NCBI GenBank assembly: GCA_001769275.1
Contig: MEOQ01000034.1
Location: 1 to 64,000 of the forward strand
Direction: 5' to 3'
Origin: Bacteroidetes bacterium GWF2_43_63
GTDB taxonomy: Bacteria; Bacteroidota; Bacteroidia; Bacteroidales; DTU049
Length of the DNA stretch: 64,000 bases
The first letter of the stretch is position 1. Each line of letters opens with the position of its first letter. The position numbers and the translations under genes are program-made. The notes beneath the pieces were generated by a model. That model made no database searches. It saw only the letters and a list, made by a program, of their open reading frames with translations, and had not been told where the DNA came from. Below are positions 18,411-26,383 of the stretch, piece by piece.

Positions 18411-19103
18411 ATGCAACCTCTCATTCTCTGGCAGGACGAATACGCGCTCGCAGTGAACAAGCCCAACAACGTGCTGGTTCATCATTCCGATTATTCCGGT
18501 ATTGAAGGAGAAAAATCGTTGCTAGAACTTTTAAAGGATTTGGGAATCCCCCGCGTATATCCGCTCCACCGGCTCGATAGAAAGACATCTGGTATTGTAT
18601 TGCTTGCAAAAAATCGAAGCGATGTTGCTTCATTTCAGAAATTATTTGATGAACAGAAAATCCGGAAAACCTATCTGGCTCTGCTTCGCGGACATGTCGA
18701 TCCGGCGGGGATTGTCGATACACCCGTGCGGAACGATCGCGGAAATTATCGCGAAGCACTGACGCACTATCGCTGCATTGATCATTACGAGCTGAATGTA
18801 GCCGTTGAACCTTACGAAACATCCCGCTACAGTCTGGTCGAAATGGAACCCAAAACCGGACGATTACATCAGTTGCGTGTGCACGCCAATAAAATTGCAC
18901 ATCCGATCATTGGCGATCATAAACACGGAAACCGGCATCACAACCGCCTTTTCGCCGAACAATTTTTACTGCCGGATTTATTTCTGCATGCAAATGAATT
19001 GCAATTTCTACATCCTTTTACGAATGAAGAAATAATCATCAATGCTCCACTTCCGGCTTTCTGGGCTCGCTTCGATGAAATCAGAAAAGAACTGAGCATC
19101 TAA
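18411..19103 (+). CDS. RNA pseudouridine synthase, RluA/TruC family
   Basis: 230 residues, the short form of the family without an S4 domain. Converts a uridine in tRNA or rRNA to pseudouridine in the cytoplasm. The catalytic Asp is in HRLDRKTSG (about residue 55), followed by LLAKNRSDVASF and the substrate-site motif GRLHQLRVHANKIAHPIIGD. Length and the start (LILWQDEYALAVNKPNNVLVH) best fit TruC, the tRNA-Ile/Asp U65 enzyme, but I cannot separate it from short RluA types by eye. Single gene, divergent from DUF2279 and followed by a large palindromic element. Confidence 0.9.
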   Translation: MQPLILWQDEYALAVNKPNNVLVHHSDYSGIEGEKSLLELLKDLGIPRVYPLHRLDRKTSGIVLLAKNRSDVASFQKLFDEQKIRKTYLALLRGHVDPAGIVDTPVRNDRGNYREALTHYRCIDHYELNVAVEPYETSRYSLVEMEPKTGRLHQLRVHANKIAHPIIGDHKHGNRHHNRLFAEQFLLPDLFLHANELQFLHPFTNEEIIINAPLPAFWARFDEIRKELSI

Positions 19104-19126
19104 AACAACGTTAAGTTAGTCCACAG

Positions 19127-19343
19127 TTACACAGAGTTACTCAGAGGTCTCACAGAGTTCCACCGAGTGTAAATTAAGCAAAAGCCGTTTTTAAAAACAC
19201 AACGTAGTTGTGTTGATCAATTACATCAAAGCGAATTTGAAAGCGAGCTTTCAGAATTCGACATGTTGTAATTGATCCCGGCTTTTGCAAAGTTAAATTT
19301 ACTCTGTGTGACTCTGTGCGCACTCGGAGATACTCTGTGTTAC
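19127..19343. repeat. 217-bp nested imperfect palindrome (MITE-like)
   Basis: Outer arms 19127-19187 and 19279-19343 are imperfect inverted repeats of ~62 nt containing repeated CACAGAGT / ACTCTGTG words and sharing GCAAAAGCCG at their inner ends. Inside are: a perfect 8-bp hairpin AACACAAC-GTA-GTTGTGTT (19196-19214); a perfect 11-bp pair GATCAATTACA (19215-19225) with TGTAATTGATC (19267-19277); and a central 13-bp stem with one bulge (19232-19244 with 19247-19260). The whole can fold into one long branched hairpin. No coding frame is present. It lies between the stop of the pseudouridine synthase and the cyclophilin promoter. Confidence 0.85.
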
Positions 19344-19426
19344 TACAATTCCGGCTGTTTCCAGTTGAGTTAAATGCGTTGCCCCATTGTCTAAGTGGCA
19401 GTTCTCATAGATGTTCAATTAATTCG

Positions 19427-19434
19427 TATTTTTG
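19427..19434 (+). promoter_or_regulatory. -7 box (TATTTTTG) of cyclophilin gene
   Basis: Perfect TAnnTTTG, 21 nt before the ATG at 19456. Confidence 0.6.
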
Positions 19435-19455
19435 CAAATCAAAATCAATCCAAAA

Positions 19456-19890
19456 ATGAAAGCACTGATCAATACCGTGAAGGGCACCATGAAAGTAGAA
19501 TTCTACGAAAACGACGCGCCCAATACCGTTGCCAACTTCGTTAAGCTCGCCAAAAGCGGCTTCTACGATGGCCTGAATTTTCACCGTGTTCTTCCCGATT
19601 TCGTTATCCAGGGCGGTTGCCCAAACGGAACAGGCGCCGGCGGTCCGGGTTACAGCATTAAATGCGAAACCAGCGGCGGCAATCAGTATCACGATCGCGG
19701 TGTTCTTTCCATGGCGCATGCCGGAAAAGATACCGGTGGCTCACAGTTTTTTATCTGTCATAGCCGCACCAATACATCACATCTCGACCGTCATCACACT
19801 TGCTTCGGCAAAGTAGTCGAAGGTCTCGATGTCCTCGACGCCATCCGTCAGGGCGATGAGATTGAGAGTATAAAAATTATTGAAGAATAG
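19456..19890 (+). CDS. Cyclophilin-type peptidyl-prolyl cis-trans isomerase
   Basis: 144 residues from the ATG at 19456; a TTG 24 nt upstream lies inside the promoter -7 box and is not a credible start. Catalyses proline isomerisation in protein folding. No signal peptide, so cytoplasmic. Family motifs: [48 protein letters not shown] and [15 protein letters not shown]. The catalytic Arg is in FHRV. The usual Trp of the cyclosporin-binding site is His here (HLDRHHT), as in many bacterial cyclophilins of low cyclosporin affinity. Single gene. Confidence 0.95.
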   Translation: MKALINTVKGTMKVEFYENDAPNTVANFVKLAKSGFYDGLNFHRVLPDFVIQGGCPNGTGAGGPGYSIKCETSGGNQYHDRGVLSMAHAGKDTGGSQFFICHSRTNTSHLDRHHTCFGKVVEGLDVLDAIRQGDEIESIKIIEE

Positions 19891-19899
19891 GGCGTAGCA

Positions 19900-20122
19900 T
19901 TGCTTTCAGTCTGAGAGTTCCGCTCACGAACTGAGTGTCTTCTTTGAGTAATTGGCGTTTGAGCCAACGGCAGTAGTTTCCGGCTTTTGTGTAATCGGTC
20001 TACTGATTCAAAATGCCGACAACATCAACAACACTAAACCACCATCGGGCGTTTTGCTCGTCCCAGACAGCCCGCACTTCGCGGTCATCGAAAAAACGTA
20101 TGGATATTTTTGACGGATTCAT
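19900..20122 (-). pseudogene. Bro-N family gene remnant (phage antirepressor-like)
   Basis: Reading the minus strand from the ATG at 20122 gives MNPSKISIRFFDDREVRAVW then DEQNARWWFSVVDVVGILNQ, an in-frame TAG at codon 41 (about 20000-20002), and then in the same frame TDYTKAGNYCRWLKRQLLKE and DTQFVSGTLRLK. This matches the start of Bro-N proteins, the DNA-binding domain of phage antirepressors and related mobile genes, which normally continues for at least another 50-100 residues. Homology ends near the cyclophilin stop. The gene is broken by the stop codon and by loss of its 3' part. It marks past insertion of mobile DNA here. Confidence 0.7.
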
Positions 20123-20431
20123 AATACCGGCTTCACCTATCCTTTCACGTTGTTAATATCAGTGTAAAGTTATGCTGATTCCGTTTTGAAATTGAGGTCT
20201 GCTCTATAGCGTTACAACGAACACGAATGCCTAAGCTCTTTAAAAAAGTTAAAAATACAAAATAATTTGAATAAAGGAAAATACTGAAACAGCCGTAATC
20301 GTATGAAATGTGTCTGATCAATGGGAGAGGCGCTCCGGTGGACTTAACGGCTCACCGGCCGTCTACTCGATTAGCGTTAGTGCTTAATTATTTTATTTGA
20401 GTCTAAAAATAGGTCTGCGTATCAAAGGAAA
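20123..20431. other. Intergenic region next to Bro-N remnant
   Basis: 309 bp with no gene recognised. It contains a CCGGTG/CACCGG dyad (20335-20358). It may be flanking DNA brought in with the Bro-N remnant. Confidence 0.45.
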
Positions 20432-20818
20432 TCAAATATATGATAATAAGTAAAATATCAATAAGATGCCGCCGATTATGATTATGAGCGTTATTAATAG
20501 TGACAACATTGAGGAGGAAACAAAGTAATTATTTTTTAGTTGTTTTTCATTTTTTTTGTATTGTAAGAAAGCCAAGATTGCAATTATTACCCCTATTGCA
20601 ACCATAACTACTCCAACAATTGAAGAATATCCTTTTGATGGTAGGTCCCTTGTTTCTAAAAGCAATGAGAGTTGTTTTAAAAACAAAGAAAACTTTACAA
20701 TTACAAAGCCGAAACCCATTAATGCAATACTTGTTCGTATCCAAGCAAGAAAAGTTCTCTCGTTAGCTAGATGTTCTCTTGATCTTTCAATTGAGTTTTT
20801 TTCTTCTAAGTTCGCCAT
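20432..20818 (-). CDS. DUF202 (YidH-type) inner-membrane protein
   Basis: 128 residues. The N-terminal family motif is clear (LANERTFLAWIRTSIALMGF), followed by three predicted membrane segments (~22-45, 65-88, 100-126). DUF202 proteins are small inner-membrane proteins of uncertain function; some relatives are the membrane part of VTC-like proteins. It lies alone, in a region that also holds the Bro-N remnant and long repeat-rich gaps, and its AT content is higher than that of its neighbours, so recent acquisition is possible. Confidence 0.88.
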   Translation of the reverse strand: MANLEEKNSIERSREHLANERTFLAWIRTSIALMGFGFVIVKFSLFLKQLSLLLETRDLPSKGYSSIVGVVMVAIGVIIAILAFLQYKKNEKQLKNNYFVSSSMLSLLITLIIIIGGILLIFYLLSYI

Positions 20819-21460
20819 ATCATTTTTGAATATGTTTTCTTGATGTATGTGAATTTCAGCATTAACGCCAACTCGTTTATATATACACCCAAAGTCTCCA
20901 AAAAGTGCATATATTCACCCAAATCGGAATGTATTGTACACTTTTTGTCATTTTTCAGGTGCATATTATTTTCAAAGATATAATTTTTTTGAGTTTCAAA
21001 TCATCAGCACATCATTTCAAGATAAAAGACAAAAGTGTAATGACAAAAGTGAACGAAGAAGCTTTTTCAAATTGCCGAATTTTCAACCGAACGATGAAAT
21101 CGTGAGCTCGACTTGTCATGTTCTACGTGATGAACCCCTTTGAAAAAAATATCATGGGTGAATAAATTTTCAAATCAACACACTTTCAAATCATCAAATT
21201 TTCAAATCATTTCGTATTTCTGATCTCGTATTTATCTACGTATTTTCAAAGGTGCTTCGCGTGTTCTTTGTCCCTGAGGCTATCGCCCAAGGCTAATATT
21301 GTTCGATCAGCGTCCGCCGATCGCTTCAAAGGAACCAACTATGGTAATTTTTGGGGTAAACGTTTTTATGAACACAAACTCCTCACGCCTTACGCCTGAT
21401 GACTTACGCCTTATGCCTATCTCGTATTTCTGATTTCGTATTTCGTATCTCGTATTTTCG
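20819..21460. other. Long repeat-rich gap upstream of valS
   Basis: About 640 bp without a gene. It contains AAAAAGTG (20900-20907) facing CACTTTTT (20939-20946); two CACCCAAA words; a GACAAAAGTG array (21018-21050) related to repeat B; repeat A copy 2 (21081-21176); a TTACGCC-type degenerate array (21389-21418); and a TCGTATTTC-type array (21421-21459) that runs into the valS -7 box. Confidence 0.6.
21081..21176 (+). repeat. Dispersed intergenic repeat A, copy 2 (upstream of valS)
   Basis: Positions 21081-21109 are the exact reverse complement of 12849-12877. After a ~20-nt insertion the similarity continues (CCTTTGAAA, then GTGAATAAATTTTCAAAT). A third, shorter copy is at 57863-57912. It is in the same orientation relative to valS as copy 1 is to ileS. 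Confidence 0.85.
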
Positions 21461-21468
21461 TACTTTTG
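21461..21468 (+). promoter_or_regulatory. -7 box (TACTTTTG) of valS
   Basis: Perfect TAnnTTTG, 18 nt before the ATG at 21487. It closes a degenerate array of TCGTATTTC words, several of which are themselves one or two changes from a -7 box. Confidence 0.65.
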
Positions 21469-21486
21469 CACCTCAATTTTTCAACC

Positions 21487-24108
21487 ATGGAAATTCCTGC
21501 TAAATATGACCCGACTCAAAGCGAAGACAAGTGGTATGCCTACTGGATGAACAACGGCTTCTTCCGCTCTGTTCCTGATGAACGTACCCCATACACCATC
21601 GTAATTCCGCCGCCCAACGTGACTGGAGTCCTGCATATGGGACACATGCTCAACAATACGCTGCAGGATGTTCTGATTCGTCGTGCCCGCATGACTGGAT
21701 TCAATGCATGCTGGGTGCCCGGAACTGATCATGCTTCGATTGCAACCGAAGCCAAGGTGGTGGCTAAACTCAGAGCCGAAGGCATTGATAAGAAATCGCT
21801 GTCGCGTGATGAGTTTCTCAAACATGCCTGGGTGTGGAAAGAAAAACATGGCGGAATTATTCTCGACCAACTTAAAAAGCTTGGCGCATCCTGTGATTGG
21901 GACCGCACGGCCTTTACCATGGATCAGAATCTGTATGATTCTGTAATAAAAGTTTTTGTCGATCTCTACGGAAAAGGTCTCATCTATAAAGGGCACCGCA
22001 TGGTGAACTGGGACCCAAGCGCGCTCACAGCCGTCAGCGACGAGGAAGTGATTTATAAAGAGCAGAACGCGAAACTCTATTATCTCAGATATTATCTCGA
22101 AAACAGCAAGGATTATCTGGTAATCGCAACCACGCGTCCTGAGACGATTCTGGCTGATACTGCGGTTTGCGTGAATCCAAACGATGAGCGTTTCAAACAT
22201 CTGCACGGAAAGAAAGTGCTTGTACCGCTCATCAATCGCGTGATTCCGGTAATCACCGACGAGTATGTGGATATAGAATTTGGAACGGGCTGTCTGAAAA
22301 TTACGCCTGCACACGATATCAACGACTACACCATTGGACAGAAATTCGGTCTCGAGGTGATTGACATTCTGACTCCTGACGGAAAACTGAATGAAAAAGC
22401 GCAATTGCTGATTGGCGAAGACCGCTTTATTGCCAGAAAAAAAATCATGAAAATGCTCGAAGAATCGGGCAATGTTGAAAAGATTGAAGACTACGTAAAC
22501 AAAGTCGGATACAGCGAACGCACCGATGTTGCCATTGAACCGAGACTCAGCGAACAATGGTTTATGAAAATGAGCGACATCGCAAAACCCGCTCTGGATG
22601 CAGTAATGAGCGATAAAGTTCAGTTTCATCCGGCCAAATTCAAAAACACCTATCGCCATTGGATGGAAAATGTGCGCGATTGGTGTGTGTCGCGTCAGTT
22701 GTGGTGGGGACAGCGCATTCCCGCATGGTATCTGCCCGACGGGAGTATTGTGGTTGCTTTGAATGAAAAAGACGCGCTTGAAAAAGCAAAAAAAATCAAT
22801 CCTGAAATAAAATTATCCGATCTGAAACAGGACGAGGATGTGCTCGATACCTGGTTCAGCAGCTGGCTCTGGCCGATCAGCGTTTTCAACGGCGTAATGG
22901 AACCAGACAACAAGGACATAAAATATTATTACCCCACCAACGATTTGATCACGGCTCCCGAAATCATGTTTTTCTGGGTGGCACGCATGGTGATGGCCGG
23001 ACTCGAATATCGAAAGGAAATTCCGTTCAGCAATGTGTATTTCACCGGCATCGTGCGCGACAAGCAGGGACGCAAGATGAGCAAATCGCTGGGCAACAGT
23101 CCCGACCCGATTGAGCTGATGAAGAAATTCGGTGCAGATGGCGTTCGTGTAGGCATGATGTTCAGCTCACCTGCAGGAAACGACTTGCTTTATGACGATT
23201 CGTTGTGTGAGCAGGGACGAAATTTCGCCAATAAAATCTGGAACGCATTCCGGTTGATCAGTGGCTGGCAGGTAGATGAAAAATTGCCGCAACCAGCGTA
23301 CGCATCGCTCTCCACCGAATGGTTCGGAAACCGTCTTCGCCAGACATCGAAACAGATTGATGAACAGTTCAAAGATTTCCGTTTGTCGGATGCTTTGATG
23401 TCGGTGTATAAACTCGTTTGGGATGACTTCTGTTCGTGGTATCTCGAGTTTATCAAACCCGCATATGGTCAGCCAATCGATGGAAAGACCTTTGCAGAAA
23501 CGATGGAATATTTCGATCAGCTAATGCGCATGTTGCATCCATTCATGCCATTCCTGACCGAAGAAATCTGGCAGACCCTGAAGCCCCGTGCAGAAAAAGA
23601 ATCCATCATGATTTCTTCCATGCCCGCCGATTTCAAATGTGATGAAAAATTGATTTCAGATTTTGAATTGGTGCAGGAAACCATCATGGCCATTCGCGCC
23701 TACAGAAGCGACAAGGGAATCGGCATGCGCGATCTGCTCGATGTGTTTTTCACGCCGGTTCAGCATGAAGATACAATGAGAAGTTATGCTCCGGTGATAA
23801 TGAAACTCGGCAACCTGAGTTGCTTTGAGAAGCTCAGCGAAAAACCGGAGAAATCATTCACAGTTTTGGTGCGAACCGAAGAGCTTACATTTCCGGTGAG
23901 TGCAGAGCTTGACACCGCAGCAGAAAAGGAAAAGCTGCAGAAGGAGCTCGATTACACCAAAGGATTTCTTGATAGTGTCCGCAAAAAGCTGTCGAATGAA
24001 AAATTCGTCAGTGGCGCACCAGCTCAGGTAATCGACAACGAACGCAAAAAAGAACAGGATGCTTTGTCGAGGATTGCGGTTCTTGAAAAAACGATAGCAG
24101 AACTCTGA
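21487..24108 (+). CDS. valS: Valyl-tRNA synthetase
   Basis: 873 residues from the ATG at 21487; a TTG seven codons upstream lies within the promoter and is rejected. Charges tRNA-Val in the cytoplasm. Class I signatures: HMGH at about residue 50 ([14 protein letters not shown]) and KMSKS at about residue 530 ([18 protein letters not shown]). Between them is the CP1 editing domain ([32 protein letters not shown]). The anticodon-binding region follows, and the last ~65 residues form the coiled-coil tRNA-binding arm typical of ValRS. In contrast to ileS in this window, the HxGH signature is canonical. Followed 33 nt later by the exchanger gene on the same strand. Confidence 0.98.
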   Translation: MEIPAKYDPTQSEDKWYAYWMNNGFFRSVPDERTPYTIVIPPPNVTGVLHMGHMLNNTLQDVLIRRARMTGFNACWVPGTDHASIATEAKVVAKLRAEGIDKKSLSRDEFLKHAWVWKEKHGGIILDQLKKLGASCDWDRTAFTMDQNLYDSVIKVFVDLYGKGLIYKGHRMVNWDPSALTAVSDEEVIYKEQNAKLYYLRYYLENSKDYLVIATTRPETILADTAVCVNPNDERFKHLHGKKVLVPLINRVIPVITDEYVDIEFGTGCLKITPAHDINDYTIGQKFGLEVIDILTPDGKLNEKAQLLIGEDRFIARKKIMKMLEESGNVEKIEDYVNKVGYSERTDVAIEPRLSEQWFMKMSDIAKPALDAVMSDKVQFHPAKFKNTYRHWMENVRDWCVSRQLWWGQRIPAWYLPDGSIVVALNEKDALEKAKKINPEIKLSDLKQDEDVLDTWFSSWLWPISVFNGVMEPDNKDIKYYYPTNDLITAPEIMFFWVARMVMAGLEYRKEIPFSNVYFTGIVRDKQGRKMSKSLGNSPDPIELMKKFGADGVRVGMMFSSPAGNDLLYDDSLCEQGRNFANKIWNAFRLISGWQVDEKLPQPAYASLSTEWFGNRLRQTSKQIDEQFKDFRLSDALMSVYKLVWDDFCSWYLEFIKPAYGQPIDGKTFAETMEYFDQLMRMLHPFMPFLTEEIWQTLKPRAEKESIMISSMPADFKCDEKLISDFELVQETIMAIRAYRSDKGIGMRDLLDVFFTPVQHEDTMRSYAPVIMKLGNLSCFEKLSEKPEKSFTVLVRTEELTFPVSAELDTAAEKEKLQKELDYTKGFLDSVRKKLSNEKFVSGAPAQVIDNERKKEQDALSRIAVLEKTIAEL

Positions 24109-24141
24109 GCTGGCTTTTATAGCATTATTAATTAACTGCAT

Positions 24142-25092
24142 ATGCTGATCGATGTCGCATTTATTATTGCATCGCTTGCGCTGTTGTACATTGGTGCTCG
24201 CTGGCTTGTAACAGGAAGCTCAAAGCTGGCTTCAATGTTTGGAATTTCCGACTTGGTGGTTGGATTGACAATTGTGGCATTCGGCACGAGTTCACCTGAG
24301 TTGATTGTTTCGATTACAGCATCAGCACAGGGGCAAACTGGGATTGCAATTGGGAATGTTGTTGGGTCAAATATCTTGAATATTTTACTCATCCTGGGTC
24401 TAACTTCACTCATCAATCCAGTATTTCTTGATAAACGTATTATTCGCTCCGACATTCCCTTGTTGATCGTGATTTCCGGAGTTTTCACGTGGGCTCTCTT
24501 CACTCTCGAACTCAAATGGTGGGAAGGAATAGTGTTATTGTCGGGGTTTGTATTTTATGCCATTTGGATGATTCATCTTGCCAGAAAGGACATTAGGATT
24601 CAAAAATCAAAAACCAGAGTTATTGATAGACAAACCTTCACAAATAGTAAAATAGGATTATTTGTTCTGATGATTATTGCCGGATTTGGCTTGCTTGCTG
24701 CCGGATCGCAATTGATGGTTGAGGGCGCTGTAAATATTGCCCGAACGCTGGATGTGAGCGAAGCTATAATTGGTTTGACAGTTGTTAGCGTTGGAACAAG
24801 TCTGCCTGAACTGGCCACTTCGGTTGTTGCTGCGTTGAAAAAGAGACCTGGACTGGCGGTTGGGAATCTGGTGGGTTCAAACATTTTCAACATACTGGTT
24901 ATAGCAGGTTTTTCAATAAGTATATATCCTTCTCTACACAATGTTGTTAGCATTACGGATATTTTATTCATGATGGGATCCGCGCTGGTAATTTTTCCAA
25001 TGGCTATTTCCGGCTCTGTTATTCGAAGGATTGAAGGAGCGCTTTTATTGGGTCTTTATGTCCTTTATATTTTTCTCATCTGGCCAAAATGA
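24142..25092 (+). CDS. Calcium/sodium antiporter, CaCA (YrbG) family
   Basis: 316 residues with about ten membrane segments in two inverted halves. Each half has the ion-binding alpha repeat: FGTSSPELIVS near residue 50 and VGTSLPELATS near residue 215, each followed by GNVVGSN or GNLVGSN. The acidic residues in these motifs bind the exchanged cations. The protein exports Ca2+ across the inner membrane in exchange for Na+ or H+. The cytoplasmic loop (~150-172) is basic. It lies 33 nt after valS and could be read from the same transcript. Confidence 0.94.
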   Translation: MLIDVAFIIASLALLYIGARWLVTGSSKLASMFGISDLVVGLTIVAFGTSSPELIVSITASAQGQTGIAIGNVVGSNILNILLILGLTSLINPVFLDKRIIRSDIPLLIVISGVFTWALFTLELKWWEGIVLLSGFVFYAIWMIHLARKDIRIQKSKTRVIDRQTFTNSKIGLFVLMIIAGFGLLAAGSQLMVEGAVNIARTLDVSEAIIGLTVVSVGTSLPELATSVVAALKKRPGLAVGNLVGSNIFNILVIAGFSISIYPSLHNVVSITDILFMMGSALVIFPMAISGSVIRRIEGALLLGLYVLYIFLIWPK

Positions 25093-25239
25093 TAAGTTTG
25101 AATAATCCAACAGATTTTGTTTCACATCCCATTTCAGTTTTTCGGTATAATTGCAGCAGAACAACGTCAGAATTATTCGGTTTTTTCACCAGATCATACA
25201 ATTGTTTAATGCAAATGCCGTTTATTCACTGATTTTTAT

Positions 25240-25247
25240 TAATTTTG
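25240..25247 (+). promoter_or_regulatory. -7 box (TAATTTTG) of bamD operon
   Basis: Perfect TAnnTTTG ending 5 nt before the ATG at 25253, predicting a leaderless or nearly leaderless mRNA for the whole bamD-rpoZ-coaBC-porD operon. Confidence 0.65.
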
Positions 25248-25252
25248 CACTC

Positions 25253-26050
25253 ATGAAATTTTGGCGGAATTTTGTTCTTATTGTTCTCATTCTCACGGGG
25301 GTATCCTGCAGCGAGTATGACAAACTGCTCCGGGAAGGCACACCACAGGCCCGTTTGGAAGCAGCAAATGACTATTACAGCAAAGGCAATTACTTTAAAG
25401 CTTTGCAATTGTACGATCAGTTGATTGTTGAACTTCGCGGTCTGCCGCAGTTCGAAGAAGCGTATTACAAGTATTGCTGGAGCAACTATCAGCAGGAACA
25501 GTACCTTGCCGCTGCCTATTATTTCAAAAATCTCGCTAAGACGCTGCCCAACAGCAAATACGCCGAAGAATCGCTTTACATGTCGGCCTATTGTCAATAT
25601 CTGGAGTCGGCCGATACGCCGCTTGACCAGTCTTCAACCTCTGATGCGCTGACAGAATTGCAGCTGTTCGTCAATAAATATCCAAAAAGCGAAAAAGTTC
25701 AGCAATGCAATGAGTTGATGGATGAACTGCGCTTTAAACTCGAGACGAAGGACTATAATACGGCCATGTTGTATTATAAAATTGAAGAATACAAAGCTGC
25801 CGTGGTTGCCTTTTCAAATCTGCTGAAAGAATATCCGGCCACGAAATACAAAGAACAGGCTCTGTTCTACATTCTGAAGTCTGAGTATTACTATGCTGCA
25901 GGAAGTATTGATTCGAAAAAGAAAGAACGCTTCGAACACGCCACAAAAGCATACACAACACTGATGCTAATGTTCCCCACATCTTCTTATCAGAAGGACG
26001 CGGAAATCATCAATGAAAAAATAAAAACGCAAATCAGTAAACTGAATTAA
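25253..26050 (+). CDS. bamD: Outer-membrane assembly lipoprotein BamD
   Basis: 265 residues from the ATG at 25253; the frame extends upstream but through the promoter, so that extension is rejected. Signal peptide with lipobox LTGVSC, Cys at residue 19. Five TPR-type helical repeats follow (ANDYYSKGNYFKALQLYDQL, EQYLAAAYYFKNLAKTLPNS, KYPKS, EEYKAAVVAFSNLLKEYPATK). BamD is the essential partner of BamA in inserting beta-barrel proteins, anchored on the periplasmic face of the outer membrane. The TonB receptors and barrel proteins of this window are expected clients. First gene of a conserved Bacteroidota operon with rpoZ, coaBC and porD. Confidence 0.95.
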   Translation: MKFWRNFVLIVLILTGVSCSEYDKLLREGTPQARLEAANDYYSKGNYFKALQLYDQLIVELRGLPQFEEAYYKYCWSNYQQEQYLAAAYYFKNLAKTLPNSKYAEESLYMSAYCQYLESADTPLDQSSTSDALTELQLFVNKYPKSEKVQQCNELMDELRFKLETKDYNTAMLYYKIEEYKAAVVAFSNLLKEYPATKYKEQALFYILKSEYYYAAGSIDSKKKERFEHATKAYTTLMLMFPTSSYQKDAEIINEKIKTQISKLN

Positions 26051-26053
26051 CAT

Positions 26054-26377
26054 ATGGATTACAAGAAACTGAAAATTGAGACCAATGCTGTAACACGCAA
26101 TCTGTTTGAACTTGAGAATGAAACTGGCAGTATTTACGAAAGCATCATGATCATTTCCAAGAGAGCTAACCAGATTTCGATGGTTATCAAGGAAGATCTG
26201 CAGCATGAGTCGGAGCAGTTTGTTTCAACCATGGACAATCTGGAGGAAGTTTTCGAAAATCGCGAACAGATAGAATTGGCAAAGTTGTACGAAGCTCTTC
26301 CAAAACCTACACTGATCGCTCTTCACGAGTTCCAGCAGCGAAAAGTGTATCACCGTCGCGGTACACAGGAAAACTAA
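26054..26377 (+). CDS. rpoZ: RNA polymerase omega subunit (Bacteroidota type)
   Basis: 107 residues, 3 nt after bamD. The sequence (SIYESIMIISKRANQISMVI, then ALPKPTLIALHEFQQRKVYH) matches the Rpb6/omega-like protein found at this operon position in Bacteroidota. Omega helps fold and assemble the beta' subunit of RNA polymerase. It is diverged from proteobacterial RpoZ, and identification rests partly on the conserved gene order bamD-rpoZ-coaBC-porD. Confidence 0.88.
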   Translation: MDYKKLKIETNAVTRNLFELENETGSIYESIMIISKRANQISMVIKEDLQHESEQFVSTMDNLEEVFENREQIELAKLYEALPKPTLIALHEFQQRKVYHRRGTQEN

Positions 26378-26383
26378 TTCTGT

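Noticed and set aside
21481-22659. Long minus-strand open frame (392 codons) opposite valS
   Set aside because: It lies wholly antisense to a certain valS, has no recognisable domain and no promoter; codon bias of valS explains it.
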